A stretch of 64,000 nucleotides of DNA from Bemisia tabaci (lineage: Eukaryota > Arthropoda > Insecta > Hemiptera > Aleyrodidae). The position numbers and the translations under genes are program-made. The notes under the pieces were generated by a model. That model was not told where the DNA came from and did not search any database. It saw only the letters and a list, made by a program, of their open reading frames with translations. Location of the stretch: contig NC_092800.1 in the NCBI RefSeq assembly GCF_918797505.1, positions 35,826,263 to 35,890,262 of the forward strand. The letters are read 5' to 3'. Below, piece after piece: positions 52,871 through 63,934 of this stretch. The first letter of the stretch is position 1. Each line of letters begins with the position of its first letter.

Positions 52871-54806
52871 GAGTATAGTCACATCGTTCTTGGTAGCAAT
52901 CGTTGAAAGCGTTGTTAAGTTTCTTAGGTTGGATGGCAAGTTTTATTACAGTCGGGTGATTACATGGGTCTGTGCAGGTCCCGGTCCCTACCTTACATGA
53001 AACATAGCCAACTGAGGAGTCTTTATGAGCGTTACAACTTCATGAAAAGCACGGTCAGCGAATCAGAAGTGTCTAAAATAAACTGCAAGATGCCCCAGTT
53101 GCGTAATCCGGATTATTCATTGCACTACGCCCTCGAGTCCTCTTGAGGCCGTTCATGAGATACGTTATGTACGCTCTACGGGGAAGGGGGGTAGTTCTGA
53201 GCTTGTGTTACGAATGCGTTTCAGGAAGAATGAGAGGCGATTAGGCCTGCGTTACGTAACGTTCTAATCGGCGTGTTGCGCTGTTTTTCCGAAAATCTAA
53301 GATAAAAATTCGACAAGGAGTGACAATTTTTTTTTATCAAAAATGAATCACAGAATATCAATTTTAAGGCAGAAGGTAGAACATAGCGTGATTTAATTTT
53401 TTAGAGGATGTAGACCTATGTGTTACGGATGCGTTACAGGGGGAAGAGGGGAAGTGAGAAGTCAGATTTTCCGCGTTATGTACTTTATGAGCGGTCCCTT
53501 TTCTTGCTCGCCATTAATGAGATTGCTCGAGGAGAGATGTAAGGAACCCTCATTAAAATAACGCTATCTGTTATAGATTTTTCTCGCATAGGTTTTGAAT
53601 CGTCTCAGAGAGTTTGTTTTCTCCTTTTCCAGATAAAATGGCAAAATCAAATATATTAAATGAGTTATAATCATACATGACAAGGGTTCATGACAGTGTA
53701 TGAGATTGTTAGTTTATTAAAAATAGGCTTCCTCCATATCTACCTGAGCAAAACTGAACCGTCATTGCGGTTGCAGTAATTCAGCAACACTGTTTTTTCT
53801 ACATTTACACCTACGGAAATATATCGATTCTCAGAGGAGCCAGTTGCTCCGACAAAAATCGATTATTCAACACAGGTTTAAATGGAGGAAAGCAATGTTG
53901 CCAAACTGGTGGATCCGCTTGGGTTGCCGGTGAATTAGAAAATGAGTCCGCAAATCGGATAAGATGCGTCATAAGGGCTACGCAAATGTTGCGATTCGGA
54001 ATATATTTTAGACGTTTCTGATGTGTTTAACATCACCCTCGTGAGATTTTGCCTTAAAAAATCTACTCAACTGGGTGTACATGTGGTGAAAAATGCACTC
54101 ATTTGGCAACCGTTAAGGACTTTTTTATTCAGGATGCGAAACAACAGATTTACAGAAAGTTTAACCTGGTAAAAACATTACTCGAATAAATCAAATCCAT
54201 TGAGCACGTGAGACCAGGGTAGCTGAGTATTCCGGCACTGCGCTTCATGCAGACATGAGTAAGACTGGTACCCCATACTTTTTTGCTCGGTAAATTTCGG
54301 GAAAAGAAAGGAGGAGGTAACTGAATACATGACCTCACAATAGGACGTGCTTCGTGGGAAGGATGCGGGCTAAACTTTGACCAATATCCGTTCTGAACGT
54401 TGTCAAACTTGGCGAATAAGTTTCAACATGAATCACCTTAGTGCGATGAACAATTCAAATTCAGATAATCAATTTATAAACATCATCTTTTTTTTAAAGG
54501 AACATTTGGATTTTTGGGAGTATCAAACATCATTTAAGACAGGTTCTTGCCTACTCTGAATTAAGGATAATGTGTCAAATTCAATACGCGAAAATTCAAC
54601 AAATCTTAATCAATGTAAGTTTAGTCTGACTAGGCTTTTGACAATTTGCTTTGAACTAACTTAATGGTGAGGTGCTGCGGGCGATACCTTGGTTTATTTT
54701 CCCTCTTATCCTTACACAGATCAAACAGAAATTAGATTGTGTGAATGTCGTCATTTGTATGTTTGCCATCCAACCAACAACGTTACTTGTAAACGCCTAC
54801 GTCTTC
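52871..54806. other. No gene; TGTGTTACG-type repeats and family G fragment
   Basis: 53200-53235 (TTGTGTTACGAATGCGTTTC-AGG) and 53415-53445 (ATGTGTTACGGATGCGTTAC-AGG) are paired. 53815-53895 resembles a family G half (ATATATCGATTC, ACACAGGTTTAAATGGAGG). No coding region recognised. Confidence 0.4.
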
Positions 54807-54808
54807 TA

Positions 54809-54997
54809 CTGAAAAAAAAAAATTCCGGCTCTGGCAGCCGTACTTACCGGCTATATAGACGTATCGTCCGTTCCGGGCTTAGAGGCCGGAAGTCCCGGAC
54901 GTAGCGCCCGGGGCAACCGAAGCTACGGCTTCAGCACCCGGAACTTTCGGCCTATGAGCCTGGAACGGACGGTATGCCCGTAACTTTTTTTTCAATG
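54809..54997. mobile_element. Family Q GC-rich foldback, copy 1, TA-flanked
   Basis: (CA)CTGAAAAAAAAAAATTCCGG at left mirrors GTAACTTTTTTTTCAATG at right, TA at both ends. Inner arms CGTCCGTTCCGGGCTTAGAG-GCCG and CGGCCTATGAGCCTGGAACG-GACG. Unusually GC-rich for this window. Confidence 0.78.
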
Positions 54998-55931
54998 TAT
55001 GATTACATGACTTGCTGATGCGGGACACATATTCTCGTGATATTTTGAGGTTGCGTACTGCCAAAATTCACACCTCTTATTTATTGGCCCATTTGACATC
55101 CCTGCAACCTGGCACCTCACCCGCGCTGTCCGCCCGGTGTCCTTTTCGGTGACATCGCCCCTGAATTTTAATCACAACCTTTTTACCCACCCCCAACAGT
55201 CCTTGAAACTTTCGGCGAGATAGAGTCAACATTATGCAGAGCAGACACACGACCGGGTAAACAAAATAACTCAGTCGGTCATTTCGATTGAATCGGATTG
55301 TTTTTTCATTTGAGAGATATTCGCGATCATTAATTTCGCCGAGCGGAGTTGAACGTTACTTAGTGACTGCTCGGTAAAATACGCGATCCCCCCGCGAACT
55401 TTTGGAATGGATCCAGTCGCTTATTGCGAACGTAATAAAATGCGTCCTCCACATGCAGGTGGGGGGAGGGGGGCATGCATTCGGGGCTCTGCAGCTTTTT
55501 GCCGTTCCGAAAACATGGCTCCCTGCTAAAAGCTTTCGGACATAAGTTTCGAGGTCTTCTTTCTCGCTCCTGTGTCGGTGGTTTGAATTCGTAACGATGT
55601 AAGTCGAGGTCATTTACGTTAATTTGTAACTCTGATTTCCAGGCCAAGATCGTTGTAAAGGATTTACGTTGCTGCACCTTGGAGGGTCACTTTAAATCAA
55701 AAGGTTTCCGTCATGAAATATAGCTCACATAAAGTTGTTTGAACATTGAGTGTTACTTGATTTCCATACCTTTAAATAAAAAATTAAAATCCCAAAAAAG
55801 TACCTGCCACAATGAACTTAAGTATCAGCATTCTTACGAGCTAAAGTTCGTTAATTTTAATCAACATATTTTGTTTTATTTGTATTAATTATTTGATGAT
55901 GTTTCTCTTCCTAATGCTACCGATAACTCAA
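54998..55931. other. No gene recognised
   Basis: Two overlapping minus frames (55356-55677) have no known motif. Confidence 0.35.
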
Positions 55932-56160
55932 TGCTGCCGTACTAAGGAAGAACGCCGTATGAACATTCAAGAGTTTCCAAATTTCCCCGGATAAAATATG
56001 TATGCTTCAGGAAAATTATGCATACTTTTCTTTGAAATTTTCCGATGTAATAGATTGAACTACGTAAAAACTTATCCAAAAAATCGGAGGATAAATATTT
56101 GAAACTTTCCCAATAAATGCGTCATTTATCGAAGGAAACTTGGCAACCGCCAAGAATTAT
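55932..56160. mobile_element. Family A foldback, copy 14 (right end truncated)
   Basis: CTGCCGTACTAAGGAAGAAC-GCCGTATGAACATTC at left; CGAAGGAAACTTGGCAACCGCC at right, then lost. Confidence 0.65.
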
Positions 56161-56689
56161 TGTATGAATTATTGTATTGAAAAGAATCACGATGGGCATA
56201 TTAAAAACTTCTGAAATTCACTCTTTAGCGCACAATTTGCAAGTTTGTAAGATGCTATCTCAAATTTTCAGCGTTCCCGGGCAGTTTTTCTAAGTCATCG
56301 GCGACAAGCTGGCGATTTCTGACTAAAGAAGTGGATTTCGGACGATTTTGCTGTGTCCATTGTGAGTTTTGTGCAATTTAACCAGTCGAAAGTTTATGCA
56401 CTTGGCTTTATCTCTTGCGTGCCACAGACCGTAGATACATTAAACAGAAAAGTGTCACGTCATACTTTCAAAATAATGAGTTAGGAGTAGTTCTGAAGTT
56501 CACAAATCGGTCTCAGGACATTCCATCGACGATTTTTTGTCCGCGCACCTGTTTTGTCCAATGGTTTACGTCCTCGCGTAAAATAAACAACAGTGACTTG
56601 GTTGCGACAACGTTGCGCGTTTACCACGTTGCAGCACAATAAAGCAGAAAATATAAAATAAAAAATTAAAATTCTTTGGAGGTTATTAA
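56161..56689. other. No gene recognised
   Basis: Facing frames at 56415-56642 and 56481-56816, neither with a known motif. Confidence 0.35.
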
Positions 56690-57060
56690 ATTTGACACGG
56701 AGCCACCTAAATATTGACAAAAGACACATTATATTTTCCGGTAATAATGCATATTTTTCTCTCAGCAATTTAAATGAGAATAACCCATGCAGAGTGAGCA
56801 AACATTTCAACAACATGAGTCGATAAACGCTGACTCTGCGAGTTTAAATATTAGAGCTTAACACAGAGCGGAGCGGCGCGCGGTGCACTGCCAGCGCGGA
56901 GCGCGCATTGGCGCCTACAAACCTAACAGGGATACCTCACGCATTGCGCCATGCGTGAAGTATCCACTGAGGTTTGTAGGCGCCAATGCGCGTCACTTGC
57001 TGGCCGCCCGCCCGCCGCGCCGCGCCGCAGCGTGCCACGGTGTCTCAAGCAACTATTTTA
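56690..57060. repeat. Family S repeat with GCGCAATG module, copy 2
   Basis: AAATTTGACACGGAGCCACC to GCGTGCCACGG, colinear with 2970-3385. Ends in a GCCGCCCGCCCGCCGCGCCG run. Confidence 0.7.
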
Positions 57061-57539
57061 CGACTAAGGTGGTGCACAGTATCATACAAAATTGGATGTG
57101 CTCTAACGAATTAAGAATGGCATGCATCATTTAAGAGCACAGTCCTTTCCTCGCAAAATAAATCAAGATACTACGGCACAAAAAGAGAGTTAGTCGAAAA
57201 ACCCACTAAGTCCTAGTATTCGTATTTAATAACGTTTAGTATAATTTTTGAATTTCATTAGAGAAAGAAGTGACTCAATTTAGCCAGAAACATTCTTAAG
57301 TATGCCGTCAAGAAGATTTTATTTTGAATTAAGAATAAAATAGCTGAATGAAAGCGGGTTTCACCTTGATATAAGTGACTTTTTATATAAGGATCTTTTC
57401 TTCTTTAAACAAGCATTGTTTTCTTTAGTGATTCATAAGGACATTTTTATTTCAATTTGATCTTTATGTGACTTGGTTCCAATTACTTAAATCTCGAGTT
57501 TTATTCGACAAAGAGATGTTTTAATCTTCAAGAGAGAAT
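57061..57539. other. No gene recognised
   Basis: AT-rich spacer. Confidence 0.35.
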
Positions 57540-57790
57540 GAATTCGATCGACATGAATCGATCGAAAAATAAAAACGTCAACCAATCTTCAGCGATTTGA
57601 TCGACATGTACCGACCGAAATACAAAAATGTGAACTGATCTACAGCGGCACTATAGACACCGATTCCATCGACAACCTTAAATCGATCGGCAAACATGTA
57701 AATCAATCGACAAACATGTAAATTGACCGAACGAGTCACCGTTGATCGGTTCAAGTTTTTATTTTCCCAACGATCAATGTCGATCCATGT
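57540..57790. repeat. Degenerate ATCGATCGACAAACATG repeat
   Basis: ATCGATCG(A/G)CAAACATGTAA occurs back to back near 57683-57722, with looser versions across 57545-57785. Similar words at 13915-14000. Confidence 0.55.
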
Positions 57791-58450
57791 ACCCCGCAGT
57801 GGAATGGGTGTAATCTATGTGATGTGAATACGTCAAAACGATAAAGGCTTCAAATCCATTTGCTGATGAGTGGTTCCTTACAATATAAACTTTGCACAAA
57901 ATGATAACTCACTGAGTGTATGAGGTAGTTTCTTATCCCTAATCAGATGTATCTACAAACATTTCCGTTCAACTCACCTGAAACAGAGAATAATTCCAAA
58001 ACATTAGAATCAAATTTTTAAGAACCAAAAAAGATGATGAAAAAACGCTAAAAAAGCATGTCAAGTTATGGAATGACGAGTAAAATTATGATGATCCCTA
58101 AAATCTTCAAATTATTATGATTATGAGTAAATCATGATAATCCTGTGCAGGGGACGATTTCCAGAATCATCTCGTTAAATTTTACTAGAGACTTGTTAAA
58201 ATTTTCATTTTTTTAACGAAATTTTAAGAATTTCTTGAAACCTTCCTTATTCGCAATGTGAACCAAAAGCGATTTCCCGAGGAGGAAGCCTGTCAGAACA
58301 ACTAAGATTACGGCCCTCAGAACAGATTACCATAAAAAAAAACTCGATTTTCCAACCCAACTTGACAAAAATTGCTCCATTGGAACTTCCGCATATCTGC
58401 AAACTTGGGTCCTTGTTCTCTTGGACAGTCAAAAATTAGTTTTTTTTTAG
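57791..58450. other. No gene recognised
   Basis: AT-rich. The 61-codon minus frame at 58247-58432 has no motif. Confidence 0.35.
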
Positions 58451-58600
58451 TAGCATGGCTTGCTTTGCGATGTTTTGTTAGGTCTGCCATTTAAACCTAT
58501 GGAAAAGGATCGATAAACAGGGTGTTCCCATCAAACATCTTAAAAATCTATTCTTCACCACAGCTAGGGGAAATATCAAAGATCGATCATTTACGCCTCG
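58451..58600. mobile_element. Family G hAT-like MITE, copy 4 (degraded)
   Basis: GTAGCATGGCTTGCTTTGCG at left, ATTTAAACCTATGGAAAAGG-ATCGATAAACAGGGTGTTC in the middle, TTACGCCTCGTCACCAG at right. No clear 8-bp flank. Confidence 0.6.
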
Positions 58601-58986
58601 TCACCAGTTTTCTCCCTTTTGAGCCTATTTAGCAGAGTCTTTACAGTGCCCCGGAAAGTGCAAGTCCACGCATTTTGTCACCATGCAAAAGTAAACAAGT
58701 ACCTCAGAAAATTGTAATCACTGAGGCATGTCCAAAGGTCCCGAGACCAACAAGTTTGCCAGTAATCTCGAGAGTCAAAAGGCAGGCCCGAGCAAAGCTT
58801 TGTGACTTTTCAGATGGAGTGGCTTCAAAAGAATCAAGTTTCGAGCTTCTAAAAAGGTGAGGACCCGTCGCTGGTTAATTACGCCACCACTACGTTTAAC
58901 TTAATTAGCTGATGAGTTTTGTCTCCGCGAAAAAAAAAACCGTAATTAAATTCAATTTTACGTCGGAGTTGTCATATTCGACTACA
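58601..58986. other. No gene recognised
   Basis: A 61-codon plus frame (58675-58860) has no motif. Confidence 0.35.
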
Positions 58987-59210
58987 GCGGGCTGATTGTT
59001 GAAATTGATAGACAAAACGAAGACCTAGGGAGAATGAGGCGATCCTATTGGTTGAAATGATCGGTAGGGAGGGTCTCTCGTTGGTTGCTGTTAGTCTATA
59101 ATCCATACCTTCTTGGTTCATTACAACCACCCGTTTTCCCCGTAGGATCCCTCCATATCCCTTTTGTCTTCTTTGTCTATAGCTTTGTCTATTAATGTCA
59201 ACCATCTGAT
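58987..59210. mobile_element. Family E element, copy 6
   Basis: GCGGGCTGATTGTTGAAATT at left; TCTATTAATGTCAACCATCTG, a degraded right end. Orientation as copy 5, with an internal deletion. Confidence 0.7.
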
Positions 59211-59552
59211 TGAATCAACCAATCAGCCAGCTGATCGGCTCATGAAAGTAATTTTAAATGTCAAAAATACTTTTTATGTCCGTTGAGTTTTTTACTTTTT
59301 CTAGTTTCAAAAAGTGCTCCCAGTCGGAGCACCGGCTCTCTCAATTTTGGGGATCATCATTATTTTTTTCTCGCCGTACTTTTACAGCGGTCTCCGTAAT
59401 ATTAAAATCTCAAGTTATGGGAGATTTCATAGTGTCTTAGCGGGTTAAAACTAACTCTCCTGAGTACTTTGGGGCTATGAATCTGACTAGTGGTACTCTC
59501 AGCAGAGGAAGCATTGTGGAGGAAGAAAATCTTACTTTGCGGGAAAAATTGA
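59211..59552. other. No gene recognised
   Basis: Unremarkable spacer. Confidence 0.35.
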
Positions 59553-59626
59553 AGGCGCTCAGGATACGACTATTCGTGTTCGAGGGATGCCTGTGTTGCA
59601 TGCTCTCAAGATTGAAGGCGCTTCAG
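59553..59626. repeat. Family Z, inverted copy
   Basis: GAAGGCGCTCAGGATACGAC-TATTCGTGTTCGAGGGATGC to AAGATTGAAGGCGCTTC, the reverse complement of the 28815 and 49188 units. Confidence 0.65.
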
Positions 59627-60469
59627 TTTTCTTTCAACGTTTCGTTCCTCCTCCGTAAAGTAGCCCGTAAAAAAAAGTCTTTAAGTGCCCCTTCTTTCGA
59701 ATACCGATTGTTTCTTCTCAACTCTTTGACCATGCGTTACCATTGAGCAAATTTGAGAGTTGATATTCGAAACTAATGACAGTGATGAAGAAGTTATTAC
59801 TTGTGTTGACTTCATTTTTTGTTATGGTCCTATCCTTTGTTGCTATTTGCCCTGTGATTTTACGATGGTCATTTCGAGAGTTCAATATCTCATCTTCAGA
59901 TGTGAATTTCGCGATCATCACGCACGTCAAAAGATAACACGATATAACACGAAAAACTGTACTATTAACAGTGTACAGGAACTTTTTATTAACAAAAAAT
60001 TAAAACCAATCTAAAACCAACTAAAAAGCCAATTAAGGCCAACTAAAAGCCATCGTGTAATCACAGGATACACATCAACAAAAGATCAGACCATAACAAA
60101 GTAAGTCAACACAAGTATTAGCGGCATCCGATAAAGTGAATAAAAACACCCTTTAGTTTAATAAGGAAGTTTTTAAACTTACAACTTAAACCTTTGATCG
60201 GGCACCTTATTTATCAGGACTTATAAACTACCCAATTCCAACATTTCATTTCGGTGTTATTATTTAACGATTAAAACTCTATTCACTCTAACCGAATGGA
60301 ATATTGCAGTCCGTAGTTTCTAAAATACATTGAACTGATCGGGCAACTCAGGTCGACAGAAAATTTAAAGGCTACTCGGCGATCCTCTCACCGAATGGAA
60401 ACCGATAAGGTCTGCCTGTGTTCCTGCATTAATTGAAACCTATACGCCCGTATACGGCGAGGTGCGCAC
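59627..60469. other. No gene; AACCAACTAAAAGCC run
   Basis: 60000-60055 holds a degenerate tandem of AAACCAACTAAAAGCCAA. Nothing else recognised. Confidence 0.4.
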
Positions 60470-60595
60470 ACAGCGTCGCTCCTCCGACGTAAGGGCGTAT
60501 CTTCATTCCCATATGAACCCCAGAAAGCATATATTCATACGTGAAATAGGGCTCATGTGGAAATTGAGATACGTTTTCACGTCAAAGGTGCACAC
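60470..60595. mobile_element. Family J short foldback, copy 2
   Basis: CGTAAGGGCGTATCTTCATT-CCCATATGAACCCC at left mirrors AGGGCTCATGTGGAAATTGA-GATACG at right; centre ATATTCATACG. Confidence 0.65.
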
Positions 60596-60906
60596 AAGAA
60601 CCGAGACAGAACCGCGAAAAAGGTGCCACGGCGGGGAGGAATAACACAGAGGGATCCTATTTGCCGAGTAACCAATTAGGCCAGGCTTCGGGACACGCTT
60701 CAGCGCGACGTGCTAAGCGGACCTGCCGTCCTAAACAAAAACCGCCTATATACCTAAAGGTTTCAGTTGGATTTGCGAGGTTTCAGTGCGGAAGCGGGCC
60801 ACGCATGCATATCTCTCGAATAACACCGGGATATTAGGATACTCTCGCAAAAACTTATCCGTGTTCTATTCGTTTGTGGAAAATCGGGAAGCGAAGCCTC
60901 GTGGCT
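60596..60906. other. No gene recognised
   Basis: Unremarkable spacer. Confidence 0.35.
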
Positions 60907-61115
60907 GCCTTTATCAGGAGAAACGCCGTATGGACGGTCCAATATTGCCGAATTTCTTCCAATAGGATATTAATATTTGAGGAAGGAAAGTGGAGAAATG
61001 GTGCCGGGTTCACAACATTTTGTGGGGAAAACAAACCCAAGAGGTTCCAAAAATCAGTTTCTCAGTTTTTATCATTTTTGAGGAAGGTTGGTACCGTTTT
61101 TTCTTGAAAGTTTTC

Positions 61116-61452
61116 GATACATACACATACATAAAGTCGCTTTTATAGCGCCGCCTCGCGCTCTGCGACGCCCAATCGCCATTGCCCCCTATCCTTCCAG
61201 AGATCATCAGGCAATTGGCACCTTCTAATCTCCTCCTCCACCCCTTGTCGCCAACCTTTCACAGGACGTCCACGCCGTCGCCTTCCGGGAGGAACCCAAT
61301 CGAAGACCTGCTTGGGCAACCGATCACCTGCCATCCTTCGCAAATGTCTATACCAGACCAACTGCTTGGACCTGATATCGTGCCCGATGTTTTGATACTT
61401 CTGTTTAGATTGAGACATTATTTGCTAACAAATTGGAAGAGAAAGATCCACT
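61116..61452 (-). mobile_element. 5'-truncated LINE, minus strand, with probable 7-bp TSD
   Basis: About 337 bp: the end of ORF2 (61143-61418), a short 3' end and a TATGTATGTGTATGTAT tail on the minus strand. AGTTTTC at 61109-61115 and 61453-61459 is the likely target duplication. Integrated inside family A copy 15. Confidence 0.75.
61143..61418 (-). pseudogene. LINE reverse transcriptase ORF2, C-terminal remnant
   Basis: 91 codons ending in TAA. Residues 20-29 LVWYRHLRRM, 33-37 RLPKQ, 43-56 with PPGRRRRGRPxKGW, and 72-84 DLWKDRGQWRLGV form the characteristic C-terminal segment after the catalytic domain in RTE/Jockey-like non-LTR retrotransposons. In full elements this follows about 800-900 residues of endonuclease and reverse transcriptase, all absent here. 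An in-frame stop lies just upstream on the minus strand. No activity is possible. Confidence 0.85.
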
Positions 61453-61534
61453 AGTTTTCCGGTTAAGTGTTCATTTTATCAAAGGAAGTTTGACATACGT
61501 GCGAAGGTCTATACGACGTTTATCCTTGCCGAGA

Positions 61535-61754
61535 TAGGATAGCAGCCCTAAACTGAAAAAAAGAATGGCAAATTTTTCCAGAGGTATCTTAAATTCTACC
61601 ATTTTACTTGATTTTTAGCACAGTGATACTAAGGGGTAAAAATGACCTAAACTATTGGTGAATGAGATTACAGTTACGGTATTTTCTACCTTGGAGTCGA
61701 TTGGTGATTACCATATTCATATCGCTGCACCGCAAACCAATTTTTTTTCAGCGC
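61535..61754. other. No gene recognised
   Basis: Spacer between two family A copies. Confidence 0.35.
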
Positions 61755-62040
61755 ACTCTGCCCTGCTACGGGAAAATGCCACATTAATTTTGCATGTTGC
61801 CAAACGCCGTCTTGATAAAATGTTAATTTTTTCGAAAACGCATGAATATGCTCTCTTGCGATTGTCCAATGCGTTATAGGCCAAATTTAGAATAAAAATC
61901 TTTGAGAATTTCAAGATGGTAAAGCGGACATTTTTTTAAAAAAAGTCGAAATTTCTTCAAAGGAAATTTGGCAACGTTAGATTATTGATGTTAACTTCAT
62001 ATTAGCTTGCACGGAATATTCCTTTAGCACGGCAACACTG
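61755..62040. mobile_element. Family A foldback, copy 16
   Basis: CTCTGCCCTGCTACGGGAAAA at left; AAAGGAAATTTGGCAACGTT then TTCCTTTAGCACGGCA at right, with an extra stretch before the right terminus. Confidence 0.65.
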
Positions 62041-62331
62041 CACTAAAAAAGGAGGAAAATAAAAGAGGTTTTTTTTAATACCCCATGAAAAGGATTGAAC
62101 TTTTTTAATAAAAGTAGTAACAGAGCATTGATTTTTGTTTGTGTAATATTCATGACACAATGGGTCAAACGGAAAAATGCTAGTAGGGTGTTTTTTTCTT
62201 TTTCAGACTGACCTATCAGATCTTTTTATATATGCTCCAAATATTCATGAAATGAATGGACTCTTGCTCAGGTGACGAAACATTCATATTGAACCCTGGT
62301 GAATCACGCTTGATTAACAAACCTGGGCATA
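62041..62331. other. No gene recognised
   Basis: T-rich and A-rich runs only. Confidence 0.35.
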
Positions 62332-62472
62332 TGGATTACATTTTGCAATAAGGAATCACTATCTCTAGCTCTCCCATAAAAGCACATATCTGCATAGGGA
62401 AACCAATGGCATGTATGTTGTTTCTGAAATGGGCTAGAAATAGTGATTCCTTATTGCAAAATGTAATCCATT
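62332..62472. mobile_element. Family N element, copy 3 (perfect ends)
   Basis: GGATTACATTTTGCAATAAG and GAATCACTATCTC at left mirror GTGATTCCTTATTGCAAAAT-GTAATCC at right. About 140 bp. Orientation opposite to copy 2 in the centre. Confidence 0.8.
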
Positions 62473-62929
62473 TAAAGTGCTTTTTCGGTGGAACGCTATC
62501 GTGCCAAAGAAGATAACAGCATGTGACATAAATAGTATTTTCAGCTTTTTGAGTTGGTCTACGTAATACCGCGCAGCCACTTCGACTTTAACGTAGCTAA
62601 ACTTCAGCTTATAATGAGACTATTTGAAGGCAAATTCTAATCCGTGTCTTACTCCAATGTAGCCGAATTGTATCACGCATTTTTGAAGGCGACTTTTACC
62701 CTTTGCATCCATTCCGAATAGAATGTAGCGAGAACATAACAGGTGCCACGCATGGTTCTTCATCAGCAGTTCGCAACTTCATCCTCTCTCATTTACGTTA
62801 ACATTCAAAATTCAATTTTTTTAAAAAAAATACTCATTTATCTTTAAACATTAAAGCGGAATACTTCACTACTTCCTCACACTACTGCTCCCCCTCTAAG
62901 TGCACTCGCCACAAAAAAGACTTAAACAT
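62473..62929. other. No gene recognised
   Basis: AT-rich spacer with no recognised frame. Confidence 0.35.
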
Positions 62930-63650
62930 TTGGTGAAAATCAATTCGTAACTCTGAGCTTTACTTTCTCTTCCCCGCAAAGAGTAAGTGCGCCAAAATAA
63001 TCGTTGTTACAGGCAAAATAGCAGAGAGGAGTATCCAGTATCATTCTACCAAAGAGCTGTACTTATTGAGAACCTTGGCACCTTTTCTCGCCAATTTTTA
63101 ATCCTAGAGTCTGTTCTTTGTGTGTTCAAAATGCTACAACTGGAACACGCAGAACATATCACTGATGGCGGTCTTGCTCAACGTGAAAATGAGAAGGCCC
63201 TTCTCATGTACTAAAACATGGAATTTGTCGATTTTTAATCATCCAAACGATATCTGAGAGTCTTTCGGACGATTGGTGGCAATTAGACGAAAAATGGATA
63301 CTTCGCTTAAAAAAAAAAAAAAAAAAAAAAAAAATATTAATAAAAATAAAATAAAACCTCCGGCCGTGGAAGCTGCGTTTACGGGCTATATAGACATACC
63401 GTCCGCGTTCCGGGCTCAGAGGCCGAAAGAGACAGGCGTAGCACCCGGAGCAATCGAAACTACGGCTCCAGCACACGATAAAGTTTCGGCCGCTGAGCCC
63501 GGAACGGGCGGTATGTCTATCTAGCCCGTAACTTCTTCTTCCAGTGTTCTTTCAATGTAATTTTCCGCCCGGACCCTGCTGAGCCCATTTTCTCAAAACT
63601 TCATTTCTGCATTGATGGCTATCTTCGACGACATGGCAAAATTGATACGT
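62930..63650. repeat. Long degraded repeat (family P'), copy 2, interrupted by family Q
   Basis: GTTACAGGCAAAATAGCAGA, TTGTGTGTTCAAAATGC, TTTTAATCATCCAAACGATA, GACGATTGGTGGCAATTAGA, then an A tract and family Q, then CTGAGCCCATTTTCTCAAAA. Colinear with 42800-43200. Confidence 0.6.
63300..63546. mobile_element. Family Q GC-rich foldback, copy 2
   Basis: GGCTATATAGACATACCGTC-CGCGTTCCGGGCTCAGAGGCCG at left mirrors CGGCCGCTGAGCCCGGAACG-GGCGGTATGTCTAT at right, ending GTAACTTCTTCTTCCAGTG. The left terminus is obscured by an A tract at 63309-63334. Confidence 0.72.
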
Positions 63651-63658
63651 GGGTGCTA

Positions 63659-63680
63659 AAACACACACACACACACACAC
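63659..63680. repeat. (AC)n microsatellite, 11 units
   Basis: Uninterrupted ACACAC... run. Confidence 0.9.
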
Positions 63681-63732
63681 TCGTTTAATCCATTTTCTTG
63701 GGCCTTTTACGGAGCAGCGTAGCGTCGACGCA

Positions 63733-63824
63733 CAATGGATCGAGTCAATTAAAGAGGTCGGTCATGAAATTGTATATTAAAACTGCATTTTTGCTTGCAT
63801 TAAACTTGCAATTTTGATGTTTAC
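63733..63824. mobile_element. Family D element, copy 5, left part only
   Basis: GCACAATGGATCGAGTCAAT, AGAGGTCGGTCATGAAATT to TTTTGATGTTTACT, where the hairpin array begins. The right half is not in the window. Confidence 0.65.
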
Positions 63825-63827
63825 TAG

Positions 63828-63934
63828 CCGTTCTGGACGCGCTTTGCGCGTCCAGAACGGCCAGCCAAGGGGCTGCGCCCCCTGGACCCCCGATCACTCG
63901 TTACGCGAGTGACATTCGGCTCGCTCCGCGAGCC
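63828..63934. other. GC-rich array of four triloop hairpins
   Basis: Four consecutive stem-loops: 63828-63860 (15-bp stem, loop TTT, CCGTTCTGGACGCGC arm), 63869-63881 (GGGGC-TGC-GCCCC), 63894-63912 (TCACTCG ... CGAGTGA) and 63918-63934 (GGCTCGC-TCC-GCGAGCC). Gaps of 8, 12 and 5 nt. The base composition is unlike its surroundings. It interrupts family D. Function and family not recognised. Confidence 0.8.

Larger units (their letters stand above)
60907..61534. mobile_element. Family A foldback, copy 15, split by a LINE tail
   Basis: Left half CAGGAGAAACGCCGTATGGA to about 61108; right half from 61460 (TTCATTTTATCAAAGGAAGT, CTATACGACGTTTATCCTTG). The LINE fragment sits between, bordered by AGTTTTC on both sides. 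Confidence 0.7.

Noticed and set aside
63828..63934. Bacterial terminator cluster or transferred bacterial DNA
   Set aside because: Hairpins lack T tracts and no bacterial gene is nearby. It sits inside a dispersed insect repeat, so a mobile element end is as likely. Kept as a finding without that label.
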